Source of the DNA: Pelecanus crispus
Lineage: Eukaryota; Chordata; Aves; Pelecaniformes; Pelecanidae
Assembly (NCBI RefSeq): GCF_030463565.1
Contig: NC_134643.1
Coordinates: 75,575,721 to 75,639,720, forward strand
Length of the DNA stretch: 64,000 bases
Reading direction: 5' to 3'
The position numbers and the translations under genes were made by a program. Positions 13,160 to 25,379 of this stretch are shown piece after piece (position 1 is the stretch's first letter; the number at the start of each line of letters is the position of its first letter). The notes under the pieces are model-generated. The model was not told the DNA's origin. It worked only from the letters and a program-made list of their open reading frames with translations, and did no database searches.

Positions 13160-14689
13160 TTTCCTGAAGGATCAATCTATTACTGGTAATCAGTGTTTTG
13201 CCATGTAGCAAAACGATGGCATTTTAAGTTGTGCGTATCTTGCAAAAATGGGCAAAACAGTATTTTTGGGTTATTTTTAAATGCTTCCAAATTCTATATG
13301 TTCCTAAAATTGAATTCCTCAAATTACGCAACAGAAAATCCATCATAGTCCATCTAATTGGACAGATAGTAACCTAAAGGGTGATCTCTGTATCACAATG
13401 CTCCCTTTGATCTGAAATGGGAAACACTGGTGCCCTTTGTTATCATGACCTGAAGGGGAACAATTCCATGCACTGATGTAACCTATTAGGGAAGCAGATG
13501 AAGGCATCCTGAATACACATCCAGGAAAATACCTGTTGTCAGTCTTCTGCCTTTCCAAGCCAAATATGTTGAATTTGAATCCATCTGTTGACCACAACTG
13601 TGAGGTTTGCACATGGGGAAGGTGTCTGCCTGCCATGTGTCAAGCTCTTCACCATAAGTGTATAGATGATGTTGCTATGCCATTGGTGATTCACCAGCCC
13701 TAGGTAACATGTAGAATATGTGAGGCCTTGTTTGTAAAGTAAGCAGGAATACTCTCTGGTGACTGTATTTGCCAGTTGGTTTCAAAGTATAATACCTTTA
13801 GAATTCATTATATTAGACTAAATCCCCAATCCTTAAAGAGATTTAAATTCCTAAATTCCATTGATTTTGGTGGAAGTTAACACCTAACACAGTATGAGCA
13901 TAGGTTTCTAAGTGACTACAGTGTTGATATTTATAGTACAGGTTTCATTTGAAGTGAAAGGTTGTACTCTGCCTGGGAAGAATGAAAAATAAATACCGCT
14001 GAGGAAACTCAAAGAATGTGCTCCTGTAAGAGCATCATCAGTTCCCACTAAAATAAGGATGTTCTGTATCCCACAGCCTTGAGTTGAAAATGCTTCACAG
14101 ATATTCAGGAGTGATTTGGCTCAGCCACTAATGAAATACAGAAGTGAAGGCAGCATTGAGCTGAATGGAAAGGCCAGGCACAATGAACTGAAGGGAAAGG
14201 CTGTATCAGTTTGAAGTAGCAAGCACAATTTAAAACCTACAGCTATCTAGATTTTTCCCGGCACTGTTCCCTCCTGATACTACCTGCACTCACACTGGTG
14301 CATTTGCAAGAACACATCCCAGAGTAATCCATTTGCAAGCATCTTTTCTGAACTAAAAAAAGAGCAGTTAATATATATGCAGAAAGGAAAATATTCTTAT
14401 CTCATTAACAGACTTTCTTTAAGCTTGCTAAGATTAGAATACTTAGTTATTTCAAATTGGTAAAACATGCATTCATTATAAACATGATTATAATGATAAC
14501 TTTGTAGATAATAATCAATTATTTAAATATGAATTATTTCCCTACATTAGAGTCATGTTTTCAGCTATAATCACCTCGGGTGCTCAATTCCTCCCTCCTT
14601 TATAGCACCTCTGGCTGTGCATGGAGCATTAACCATTTGCTTTCACAGACTGGGAGAGTGCCAAGTCCAGAAACAAATTTACTGTGTTG

Positions 14690-15010
14690 TCCTGGCTAAC
14701 AACTTAAACATGTGTCTTCTTTAGACTTTCTTAGGTGGGAAAAAGATAATCCATGCAAATGGCCATCTTAACTCTCAAATTTTTTTCCCTTTCATTTTTA
14801 TAAAAAGCTTGCAAAAATGCACTAGGAGCAATGCTCATGGGCTTAGTAAATCAAAATCTGATGCCCTGGCTGTTTGGAAATACATTCAATCATCCATTTT
14901 TAATAAGAATTCTGAGAAGATTAGCACCCTGCAACAAGAGCTTCATTTACACTGTTGCAAGGCTTAGCGGCACAATAAACTCTCCTAGCTTGCATATGCT
15001 TCGTAACTCT
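14690..15010. promoter_or_regulatory. Candidate conserved non-coding element with POU octamer
   Basis: Contains a perfect octamer ATGCAAAT (14753-14760) and further AT-rich homeodomain-like words (for example CATTTTTAATAAG near 14896). No repeat or coding signature was recognised. Confidence 0.3.
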
Positions 15011-15344
15011 ACATGACAAGTTAACCGAGTTCTTTGCTTCTCCTCATGGTGTGGAGAAAATCCACCTTGAAATATTAGATCTCTTGAGCATGTGCAACAT
15101 GCTAAACATTTGTAAGATAGACTATTCACGACGTTTATGTGCAGCGTGTGGAATTTAATCTCTTTTATTCCTTGCTCCAAGTCTTGTCAGTTGTTTTCCC
15201 TATTCTTTAGTATTCTCTTTAATATGGTTTGCACATATTTCATGTATTCCCTCTGAGGTTCTCAACACACTTTCAAGAGCTAGTTTTGCCTTGCTATGAC
15301 TCTGCAGCGTATCTAGAATGTAATAGCACTATAATATACCTTTT

Positions 15345-15480
15345 TTTATAGATACATAAACTGAAACATTGAGAAGTTAAATGATTTGCTGGTGGTTATG
15401 TTTGGAGTCAATGACAGAAAGGAAGGAATTCATAAAACTGGACTATCAACATCCTGTTTTAACCTCCAGACACAGTGGTG
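15345..15480 (+). mobile_element. Possible MIR/L2-like fragment
   Basis: ACATAAACTGAAACATTGAG, then AAGTTAAATGATTTGCTGGT resemble the GAGGAAACTGAGGCACAGAGAGGTTAAGTGACTTGCC stretch with several differences. Confidence 0.35.
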
Positions 15481-15989
15481 CAATCCATCTCACCTAACTT
15501 CAGATGTCTTCAAAGCAGATACTATGCTGAAGTTAGTTATCTGTACTTCTTTTCTGGTCGAAGCAGAGATACAGGCATTTCTGAGATGCAACTCACCAAA
15601 TCCTTTAGTAGTTATTTACAATGGGTCAAATGAATTCTGTCCTGTGAGACCCCACTTCTCTCCGCTAACTGCGAATGGAGCCTAGCTCAGATATTAACGG
15701 CTATGCCAAAGATGTGTAATGTTAGGTGAGACAAATCCCATCCGAGCTTTCTTTCCCATAAATTTTAATTCTGAGTGCTAAGTGGCTCTTTATCAAGGTT
15801 TCAAGAAGAATACTTTGGCAATAAGATTAATTAAATACTTAAAGGGAAAACTTGGCTGCTACCAGATTTAACCCAGGAAGAAAGGGTTTATTATTGTCAC
15901 AGAGCACTGAGCTGTGTGTGGGAAGAGGAGGAAGCTTTGAGCAAATTTTTTAGCATGATGGGTCAGTGCCTGAGATATTTAGGCACTGG

Positions 15990-16120
15990 GAAGTTCATCA
16001 AAGTGTCAGCTGGGATTTGAAAAGGTGCTTAAGCACTACTTCTGTAAGCAGTTCTGAATAGTACAGAGTGATCTCCTAGTTACATTTTAAGGCATTTTTG
16101 AGAATCTGGCCCTAGGTACT
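15990..16120 (+). repeat. Ancient amniote repeat fragment
   Basis: AAGGTGCTTAAGCAC and later TTTGAGAATCTGGCCCTAGG are typical words of a decayed amniote repeat that ends in 'GAAAATCTGGCCC'. I cannot name the family. Confidence 0.35.
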
Positions 16121-18278
16121 TTAAAAAAAACCCCCAAACTGTGGATATCATAGGGGAAGTTGAGAAAGAGAAATTCATATTTCAGAGGGGGAGTACAATA
16201 TACTAGAGAAACTGTACTGCATTTGGGCATGGTGATTTATACGCTTGTAGGGATTAATAACTTCTTTACTTCATAACTGCTTCATAGCACAGCTGTGTCT
16301 TTCAGTCTGTACTCTCAGCTTTCAAAGTAGCAGTGACAGCCCTGGATGGAAGTCCATTACTACACAAGGTGAAACAATACAGTTGAGCCATTCCTAAGCA
16401 ATAAACCACAAAACAATGGGAGTCTGCAAAGCTTGACAGTGAGGTGTATGAAGTTGTTGAAACTGTGGCTGGACTGATAGTTTGTCTTAATATCTAAAAA
16501 TGCTTGATAGGTCTCTGTGAGACCACTGCATAATATCTTGAGCAAATGTACTTCATTGCTTCCATACCGCTCCAGTCTAGCTGCTGCCTCTTGTTTCATA
16601 ACTTGCAAATGCCTGGGGCAAGAACTATAATTTTCTCTGTGTTTATGCAGCAACTACCATCCACTGGTGGCTGAGGTTCCTAGGCACTACCATTATAATA
16701 GTTCTGTTCTGATAATTGCATAGGCATAGAGGCAGATGCTAAAAATTTCATATATTCCTAGATGGCTCACTGACTTAGAGGAACATAGAGGCAAAGAAAA
16801 GAGGAAAAAAGCAAAGAAGTGAAGAGTGGTTTTGCGTAATGTATCATTTTTTGAACAATGTCAATCCCTAACTTGGACTTGTGCAAAGTATGGAAAGATC
16901 CTTTGTTGATGTCTGAAAATGTTTCTAATGGAATTTGCCTTGCTTCAACATAATACAATGATAGGTGTGTTTTATGTTGGGCTAGGAAAAGAAGGTAAGA
17001 ATTTCATTATGGATATCTTTCTAAATAGACCGTTAATCATCATGATGGATATAAAGTTGAAAACATGGCGTAGCTGGCAAGCACATTCCTTAAGTGAATC
17101 TAACCTGAACTTAATAAAGAAATGCCAAACTAACTGCAAAACAGTATTCTGCCAAGATTCAGACTCTAGTCAATCATCCTGCCAGATGACAGTGTGTTTA
17201 ATGCTAGGACAATATATCACTAACAATCTCAGCTGCTACCAACTCAGCAGAATTAGACTATTTACTGAACAAAAGCCAGTGAAGTACTGCCGGTGGCACA
17301 GAAGTTAGAGCCACTGCTATTCTTAGAGGATGATTGTGAACTACAGCCTGCACGGAAAAGGAAATAGGAAGATGGGAAGTAGCCAGCACTGCTCTTAAAT
17401 GCCCCGAAGAGGACATGGTGGCAGCTCTATCAATTGCATCACTACTCAGTTTGGCTGGAAAGTGTAGAATTGAGGAGAGCATGGTTCTATGCTCGTATCC
17501 CTTTGCTGTGGCTGATGGCAGTGCCGCTGGTTACACACACAATTTGTGTGCTTTCAAAACATGACAGCTACTCACTCAAACCCTGAAAGAGGTGGGAAGA
17601 CTCTTGTCCCCTTTTGCAGTTTTTGAGAGAAAAAGTAGAGATGGTAGTCTTTGTGTCTCAGTTAAGCTCAGATAATTGTCTCGCTAAAAAACTCAGAAAA
17701 TTACTGTTTGTTTTCTCAAGTATTTTTCTTTTTAAAATGTGCAGAGTTGCTTGCAGTTATCTATTCTACCCTAACCAGTGTGTTGCATTTATGTGTATTT
17801 ACTCTCTGACTAACTGAAAATGTTTGTTGAATCCCAAAAGTGAAAGAGGTATGTGAATTTGAAGCAAGTGCAAGGGCATATGTAGTTATTGTAATTGAAT
17901 TTTTCTCTAAAGTGTGTGTTTGGGCACTGGAATTGCCCACATGCCCCTGGACAGAAACTCAGGGTTACAAATAAACTTGCACGACTGAGGAAGTTTGTAT
18001 TATTTCCCATGACTTTGCAAGCTTCAGGGAGTGTTAAATGCTATTTTCTTTTGGTCTTCTGCCTCCGTGCTACAATTGGCGACCAAGTTGGGTTATGGCT
18101 TTGAATTCTGGACAGATTTTTAAGGTAGAAGCTAGGAGCTGGCCACTCGTGGCATCAATACCATAGGGTAGATTTAGAATGGCACATAGGAAAGCCAGTG
18201 CAGGAGGTTATCTCTGAGAAGCACTGGCTCCTACCGAGATCCTAATTCTCCGGGAGCCCAGAGCCCCTGCCTCACACA

Positions 18279-18437
18279 GAGGCAAGATACTGCCAATCAG
18301 CTGATTGGCAGCATGTTGCCTCTTTGAGAGGCAGCGTCTGTTGGCTCCTGCAAAGTTCCTGCCAGCATTCTTAAACTCTAATTTGGGAAAGAAAATTACA
18401 ATCTGGCACATCACCGTTGGAAGGTTGCCGACCCCTG
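18279..18437. mobile_element. Probable hAT-type DNA transposon remnant (non-autonomous)
   Basis: The right end AGGTTGCCGACCCCTG (18422-18437) is the reverse complement of CAGGGGTCGGCAACCT, a well-known hAT terminal inverted repeat in amniote genomes. It is followed by CTCCACAC, a candidate 8-bp target site. The left end is unclear: CCTCACAC just before 18279 partly resembles that target site, but the left terminal repeat is degraded. A 22-bp perfect palindrome (18290-18311) sits inside. There is no transposase frame. Confidence 0.5.
18290..18311. repeat. 22-bp perfect palindrome with back-to-back CCAAT boxes
   Basis: CTGCCAATCAG is directly followed by its reverse complement CTGATTGGCAG. Outer arms GAGGCAA (18279-18285) and TTGCCTC (18316-18322) extend the dyad after a short mismatch. 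It may be the internal fold of the hAT remnant, or a paired NF-Y-type motif. Confidence 0.85.
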
Positions 18438-18445
18438 CTCCACAC

Positions 18446-21400
18446 TGTACGAGCAGCAGCTTCAGAGAACAGTGGTATGAAACTTCCTTTGTTTCGTGCA
18501 TCAGGAGCAGGCGTCTGAATGTGGCTCCTCCGCAAGGCTGCCTAAACTGTAGAGCCCCACTGAAGGCAGCGAAGGCAATGGAGTTGTCCACGTGTTGACA
18601 GTGAACAAATTGTCTATTCCTATTGTTACTGGATGAGCCACTAGGTAACCAGATTGATTTTATGATCCCTTACTGAGTGTTCAGGACTGGTGCTTGAAAA
18701 AGACATCTTTTATCTGTCAGCCAGTAAATCTCACATTGAGTTGCAAACATACTGGAGAGCTAGAATTCAGCAAGACCGTTTTTATGAATAGAAACATTTT
18801 CAGAATAGACACTCTCCTGAACACACAGTTGTTTTACAGGAACTAAAGAAGTCCTTATGGTGGATGGATAAGCCAACTCAGGATAAAATAAGAACCAGAC
18901 TATACTTTAAACTGCTGTTTGAACAGAACCTTTTTGAAGAACTTAAGAAGTTCTGAGTTTTGTTGGTCTTTTTGCCTTCTTCCTTGCTTTTTGGGCTTAA
19001 TTGGAAGCAAATAGTATACAATACGAGGTCAGAGGCGCTTTTGCAGCATTGACATGAAATATATCAGATTTGCAACAAAGGTTTTTCTGGTTTATCAACA
19101 TTATTCAAGATCTTGAATATTTGGCATGCATATCAAGCAAAATCCTCCATTGACCAAAATCCAAATACCACACCAAACAGCATATCAGCTACAATGGCCT
19201 CCACTGTTAGCCTCATCCCTTCAGAACAGCCATAAATCCAAAAGAATGCAACCTAAGTATGAGAAAACATTGAGTTTTCGTCAAATGAATGTTCACTACA
19301 CTTCCAGGTCATGCAGTAAGTAGTATTCCATCCCCTGCACCATCTCTGCCTTTTTAGTAACAGATGATTGATGAGAGGACTCCAGAGGAAGCTGCAGAAT
19401 ATAGCCCCACTGAGATCCACCTCTGTTCTGAACTTTTGTCTTGGTGTCCGCAAATCCTTGCTATATATTAGAGAAGTTAATAACATACGAGCAGTGACTC
19501 CAAGAAATGACTCATTGAGAGAAATCGTGGCTGTTGAGACAACCGTTTCACCAAAGGAAAATTCCAGATCCACTGTCAGTTCTTTTAGCAATTCTGTGCA
19601 CTTACGCAGTACTGTATATTTTGAAAGCGCTGTAAAAAAACTTGAAGCTAGCTGATTCTCTTGGAAGCCCTACAAAATAGACGCTAACTTCTGTTAGAGT
19701 TGGGATACTTAATGCTAGAGTTGACAAGACCTTGAAGATCTGAAAGAAGCTGGACCAGCACTGGCATTAGAAATTGGGGAATTCCTACCCTACAGTCACC
19801 TGTTCAAACTATTAGGCAGCTCATCTTTACCTCAATTATGTTTTCTCTATCTAGAGATTACATGACATAAATTTTTTGGTGATGCATGTTGAAATCAAAG
19901 AAGGTTTAATTTTATAGTCAAAATTGCTCAGAAATTGCTAAGTAAGTGTCTTTAGAGTGTTCATTTGAGAGAGTGTTCTGATGATATAATAGTACTTAGC
20001 TCATACCATAGTGCTGCTATCTTATGTTGTCTTTGCTGAGTGTGTTGTTTAACTGTACTGAGAGAACCATGTGACGAGTTCTGCATATATTCTAGTATGG
20101 TTTGACAGTAATACTTAACAAAAATTAACTGTTGCCACTCCTTGAACATTTGAATGGCTTTAAGCAAATACTAAAGTTGTAGCAAACATGTATTTTTAGG
20201 AAACAAAGATACTAATTCTAAGGGATTGCTAAATACCAGATTCAAACTCTTGAGTTTACATGTATTTACAGCCTGGTTCCTGTCTGGGACTTTTATTCCA
20301 ACCACATCCATTTTCTTTACATAGGGAATATCTTGTTCTCTTTAATTGGAGCTGCACTTAGGCTCAGATCTGCAAGTGTTTAAAGTGAACAGTGACAGAG
20401 CCTAAGTGCCTAAATGAAATCTTGTGATCCCAAAAACCTCTTCTTAGCTTCTGTCTACCCTAATTGTGCTAAAACTTTCCAACTGCATAAGATTCTCAAC
20501 TTAAAATAAAGTGGACTCAGAAGTGCTGCTGCCTCAGTAGAAATGAACAGTGTAGCACCTGTCTTCCTCAGAGATCTCTCCAGATCTACAAATTAAATGC
20601 TGCTCTGTGGAGCTTAGTCTCTCCTGTCGATGAAGGGGGTTCAGATGTGTGTTTCCCACTTTTGAGAAGAGTGGCCCACCCACCAGAATTGGAGAATCTG
20701 GGATTGGCTGAGATCTGCAATGTTTTTATTGAAATTGTTCAAACTGGCCAGAAAGAATAAAAGACTAATTTGGCTGCAGAAAGAGATTTCTCTCCTTGCT
20801 TAATGGATTAGGCAATGAAACAATTTTAGTACTTCATCCATGGCCATTTAATTGTAAAATGAAAGAAGGGGCCATAGAAGAGAGTCTGGAAGCTGGAGGA
20901 CCATCTTCTCGGTTGCATACCTTACCTGCCGTGCTAGCGGGTCGTCATCGTGCTACTTAACTTTCCCATCAAAACGAGTTTGCCGCATCTTGTAGCGGCT
21001 TCTAGAGAGACTTACTGCATTTGACTGGTCAGTAGTTGCAGCTTTAATGCCTGGCAGTTGGAGCAAGTCTTTAGGAACAGCGGAGTGTGAGTTTGTAGCC
21101 TTCATGCAGAGGATGGCTGGCCCCAGCTTCTCCGGGTGAAGTCAGTCATTCTTAATCTTTGAGCTGTTAGGTGTGTGGGGCAGGGAGAGCCGTAGGCACT
21201 GCTCTCCCTTCGTCCTCCTTGGGCGGTATTCAGAGGTACTAGGAGGTCCCTTCTCTCCTCCTGAAAGCAATGGGCTGGGAAGATCCAAAGGTAGAAGGTA
21301 CCATTGAATTGTGGGTCCCAAGGGGAAGGAGCGCTTCCTCGGTAGCAGGGAATTCAAACACCAGTGGGTGATGTTATTTAAATACTGTCCCTACTACTTC

Positions 21401-21639
21401 CTTATTGACTGCCACAGATCAGTCTTTGCCTAGTGTTTAAGGCACCTAATTCTATACACTGTATAGACAGCTTATGTGTGTAACTGGGAGGAGTGTGTTC
21501 ATGTACGAACGGCACGTTCCCACTCTTGTCTACATAGGGAAGATGCTTGTGATGTTGATTTTTATTTGGTTTAGGTATTGGAGGCTATCGGGTGGGTTTT
21601 GTTACTGGCATTCGGTTATTGGTTGTGTTACGGGTGGGT
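18446..21639. other. Non-coding DNA, little recognisable
   Basis: Mixed-composition sequence with several short chance frames on both strands and no repeat end or splice pair that I can support. Confidence 0.5.
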
Positions 21640-22080
21640 TACGTTGTAGGGCCTATCGTCAAGGTGTCAACAGGGGCCGGCGGCTCCCTGGGGGCTGGGA
21701 GCTATGGGGGTTCCCCCTCGGCTGGCCGGGCAGGGCCTGGCAGCCAGGGCCCACCTTAGTGCCCTGGGCAGGAGCAGGGCAGCTGGGGGCACCGGGGCAG
21801 CTCCAGCCCCAGGCATGGGGCACCTCCGTGGGGCCGGGCCGAGGCCAGGCCCGAATGTGGGCCCGTGGGTGGGCCTGGCTCAGCAGGCCCATGGCCGGGC
21901 AGGGCAGGGCTGTGGGGAGCTGTAGGCCAGCCCTGCTGCGGCATCGCTGGCGTAGGGGCTGATGGCCCCGGGGGGCTGAAATGGGGCCCTGGGCCATGGG
22001 CAGGGTGGGGGGAGCCCCGGGGGGTGGGCAGGGACAGTCAGGGCTGGCGGTGCCCCCCGGGGCCCTGGCACCTATTGCTG
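21640..22080. other. Isolated GC-rich block of unknown origin
   Basis: About 430 bases of very GC-rich sequence, dominated by GGGC/CAGG/GGCC words (GGGCAGGG and GGCAGG recur many times), lie between AT-rich DNA with abrupt edges. Frames up to 162 codons are open on both strands simply because AT-rich stops are missing; their Gly/Pro/Ala/Arg/Trp-rich translations look like no known protein. No splice signals or repeat ends were identified. It could be a degenerate minisatellite, an orphan CpG island or an uncharacterised retroposed sequence. Confidence 0.55.
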
Positions 22081-25000
22081 GTCAGTAAGTTAGACCTGCT
22101 GTGTAGCAGCTCCACCAGATGAAAATGGTTCAATTTCTTCCTGCTTTACATTTTCTGAATAGTCTAACGATAGGTTTGCTTTCACATCCTTTGAGATTAG
22201 TCTTTATTTCAGACAATACTTTCAACACTAAAAGGGTCATAAAAATAGACAGTTCCTGAGAGCTTAGAAAGAAAAACTGCTAGTCTCCCATCCTTCGCCC
22301 TCCCCCAAATTATTTGATAATGGAATGGGAAGCTTTCCCATAATCTTTTGCTTGATTTTTGCTAATATGAACCTGTCAAAGATTGTGGCATTTCCTTACT
22401 GTGTGATGTGGAGCCAGCTGGAACCAAATAATCCACCCACGTTTTCCATCATCTTTGTATTCTGATAGGAGCTTCTGCTTAGCAGAAATGAGAAAATACC
22501 TGTTATTCCTTCCTTGCTGTCATGGTGGCCATCCTGAGGCAGTTTCCTATTTGACTAAAGTCTGGCTAGATCTGAATAAATGTGACCAGACCAAAAATAA
22601 TGGGTTTTCTGCCTGGAACCCACACCCTACTCTTAATGGCAGTTCAAGAGGAAAGTAATTTAAGAAATGACACTTTCCTTTCCACTCACTGCCCCAAAGA
22701 AATACTTTCAAGGATGAATTAGGAACATTCCTTTGGCTTGAAGATACAGAGATTTGGGTCTGTAAAAATACCTTCCTCCATCCTCAACCTTACTTCTACA
22801 GAAGGGAGAAATATCACTTTTATCTGAGCATGTGGACCTGCTTACCAGAGAACATGAGTAACTTCTGTTATAATTTGAATTGTACTCTTCGTAATGAAAG
22901 CATCTACAAGGGTGGGCAGCCAGTGCAAAATACAGCCCCTCAGCCCTTTGGTTTCGAGGCCTGATGGCTCTGCAGCTGTGGGAAAGAATCTCTCCCACTT
23001 TGCTTTCCCATTTCCAGACTCTGTTTTGGTCTGTATTGCATCTGTTTTAATCATTAATGTTTTGCATGTAACATCTCTCAAAGTCTAATACATTGCTATG
23101 GACCCACCTAGTGACGGCTTTATAGATTCTTTATAAAGGCACTTCATGCTTATCTTCTCATTATTTTTGTCAGGTTTGTATTTTTTTGATGTTTGAAATG
23201 GATCACAGTACCCAAACTGAATGCTTGCTGTGAATACTTCCTTCATTCAGCTCTGTGTATTTAAACACTGAGAAAACAATGGCACTTACATGGTTACCTG
23301 CGAATAAAAGCATATGTACAAGGAGTATGGTCACACTGTTAGGGAGATGACCTCACATATTATAGATGTATTTTAGATCACCAGCAGTAAGAATTGTCCA
23401 TAGTCTAAATGTGAGGAAACTTTTACTCACTGCTATGGGAATGGAAATGGTCAGTGTCAGCTTCCAGTTTAGAATGATGCCACAAGACCTGCACGTGCTG
23501 CTCCTCTTCCGTATTGGAACTGACTCGGTGAATGTGATAAGTCTGAAAGCTTCTCTACACACACAAACTGTAAAGAATTGGGCAATGTGCTATGGCTTTC
23601 AGCGATAATCTACTGCCTTGTTGCTTTGTGCAGTGATCTATGAGATTTTTGGATGGCCAGAAACAGCTCAGCAACATCTGACTCTTCAGCAACAGATGCT
23701 GAATATCTGAAAATCCTAGACAGGTGCTCCTGGTTTATGCAGAGAGTGGCTATGTACAGTCAGGCTAATGCAACAAAGACGCATGGGATTCACTGTCCAC
23801 ATGATGTGGGATCCAGTTAAGCGCGTGTAATGGGTCTGTTGCCTTTGTACTGCCCATGTACGTGGGGGTGAGCCTCCTTTCCGATATTGCTGGTTTTTGT
23901 TAACCTGTGAATCTGAATAGTCCAACAGATTGTTTCCAAGAGGTTTGCTCGCTGTGGTCCTCCCCATGTAGTATACTCACTGTGTTATATTAACAACTGA
24001 ATATTCACATACGAGCAACCATTGTGGTACACAGATTTTGTGTGTAACGACCTGTATACTGTAATACAGTACTAAGGATTTTTCATTGAATACCCTATAT
24101 TTTAGGGACAGGTCACATTACAGGTCCTGTATGGATATCAGAGTGGCACGGAGACTGTGTGTATTTACCAATAATGAAAGCAGTGTTCTCAGCTAAAATT
24201 CTAATGCAAGGAAATATTTTGTAAGGTTTATAAGAAATATGTAGTTTTTAAAAGAAAAAAAATAACCTGTCAGGTTTTGGTTAATGTTGAAACTTTTCCA
24301 TCCTGGTTTCACATGCTTTCTCTCCTGCCTATGAAAATAGTGCAAGCTTTGCAGAGGAGTCGCACAAAACTCTGCAATCAGATTTGTAAATGCAGGTCAT
24401 TGGATCATTACTGAAAAATACTCTATTGCTCCTCATAGGGGCTAGTCCAAACATGTGCAGAGACTATCAAAACTTGGTTGCTTAATCTTGCAAAATCCCT
24501 GGCCCAATTGCCTGATGGAGGAAGCTGTAGTTCCCTCAGCTTTAGCGAGCTGATGCCATTTCAAACCTCTGACAAAGACAGGCTCTGATTTTATAGGCTC
24601 CCTCAGTAAATCAATGTATGGTGAAAGTTTATCAACCCCTGAGGGCTTACCAAGTCTAGGGGATGGATTTAGTTCCAAGGTGTTTGAAGACTCGGTTTGC
24701 ACTGCCCTGTGTACAGTATTGGGAAAGCAAGTGTGCTGCTGGAATTGATGTGGCTTAAAACTGGAGGATGTCATGATTATTGCTACCTAGAAATGCAAGA
24801 GAACCCTATCCAAAACAAGCATATTGTTGAGGATGGGTTGGTCTGCTGAAATTACAGGGAGTAAATTCAGATGTTTTCTAAAAGGGTGTCCACATCAAGT
24901 TTGTAAATAATTTTTCCCTCAGTCCTGTAACACAGAGTAATAGTTAAGGATTTTTTCCTTAGTATTGTAACACAGAATAATAGGTAAGGAGAATAACGGG

Positions 25001-25379
25001 TTTGCTGAGAAACCAAATTATTTCCTTGTCATATTCTGTTGCAGAAGACTTAAGAGGGAAATCTAACCTGTAGCCATTCTTCTGCAATATTAAGGATTAG
25101 CTACTGTCAAAGAAAAAAAGTGAAGGAAAAGTAGGTGCTAAACTCATCAAATGAAGAGCAACAAAGTATCAGGTAAAGTTAGACATATCAAAATGTGCTA
25201 CTGGAAATTGATGGTCAGCTCAAATAGGGCTGCTAACTTAATATGTAGTCTTTCCTTTAATATTGGCTTCTAACCTGTGAGGTTGCAGAAAGCAATTTTT
25301 CTGCTTCTCTTTAATTGAACAGTAGAATTGATGCTGAGAATTAGTCTAATGAATTTTCTTTCCTTACTTGATAAATTGG
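22081..25379. other. Non-coding DNA
   Basis: Apart from the 40-bp tandem duplication at 24.9 kb nothing is recognised; open frames of 60-110 codons look like chance. Confidence 0.5.
24911..24990 (+). repeat. 40-bp tandem duplication, two copies
   Basis: 24911-24950 and 24951-24990 match at 34 of 40 positions by eye; each contains GTAACACAGA(G/A)TAATAG. It is an older local duplication. Confidence 0.9.

Larger units (their letters stand above)
5365..18278. other. Upstream non-coding DNA
   Basis: No gene is recognised. It contains an ancient repeat piece near 6.1 kb, a MIR-like piece near 15.35 kb, another near 16 kb, candidate regulatory blocks at 12.0-12.4 and 14.7-15.0 kb and the dyad at 13.1 kb. 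A 128-codon minus-strand frame at 8136-8522 resembles no protein I know. Confidence 0.5.

Noticed and set aside
21474..21962. 162-codon + strand frame and the opposite-strand frame 21659-21997
   Set aside because: Open on both strands because the block is GC-rich; compositionally biased and without recognisable protein features.
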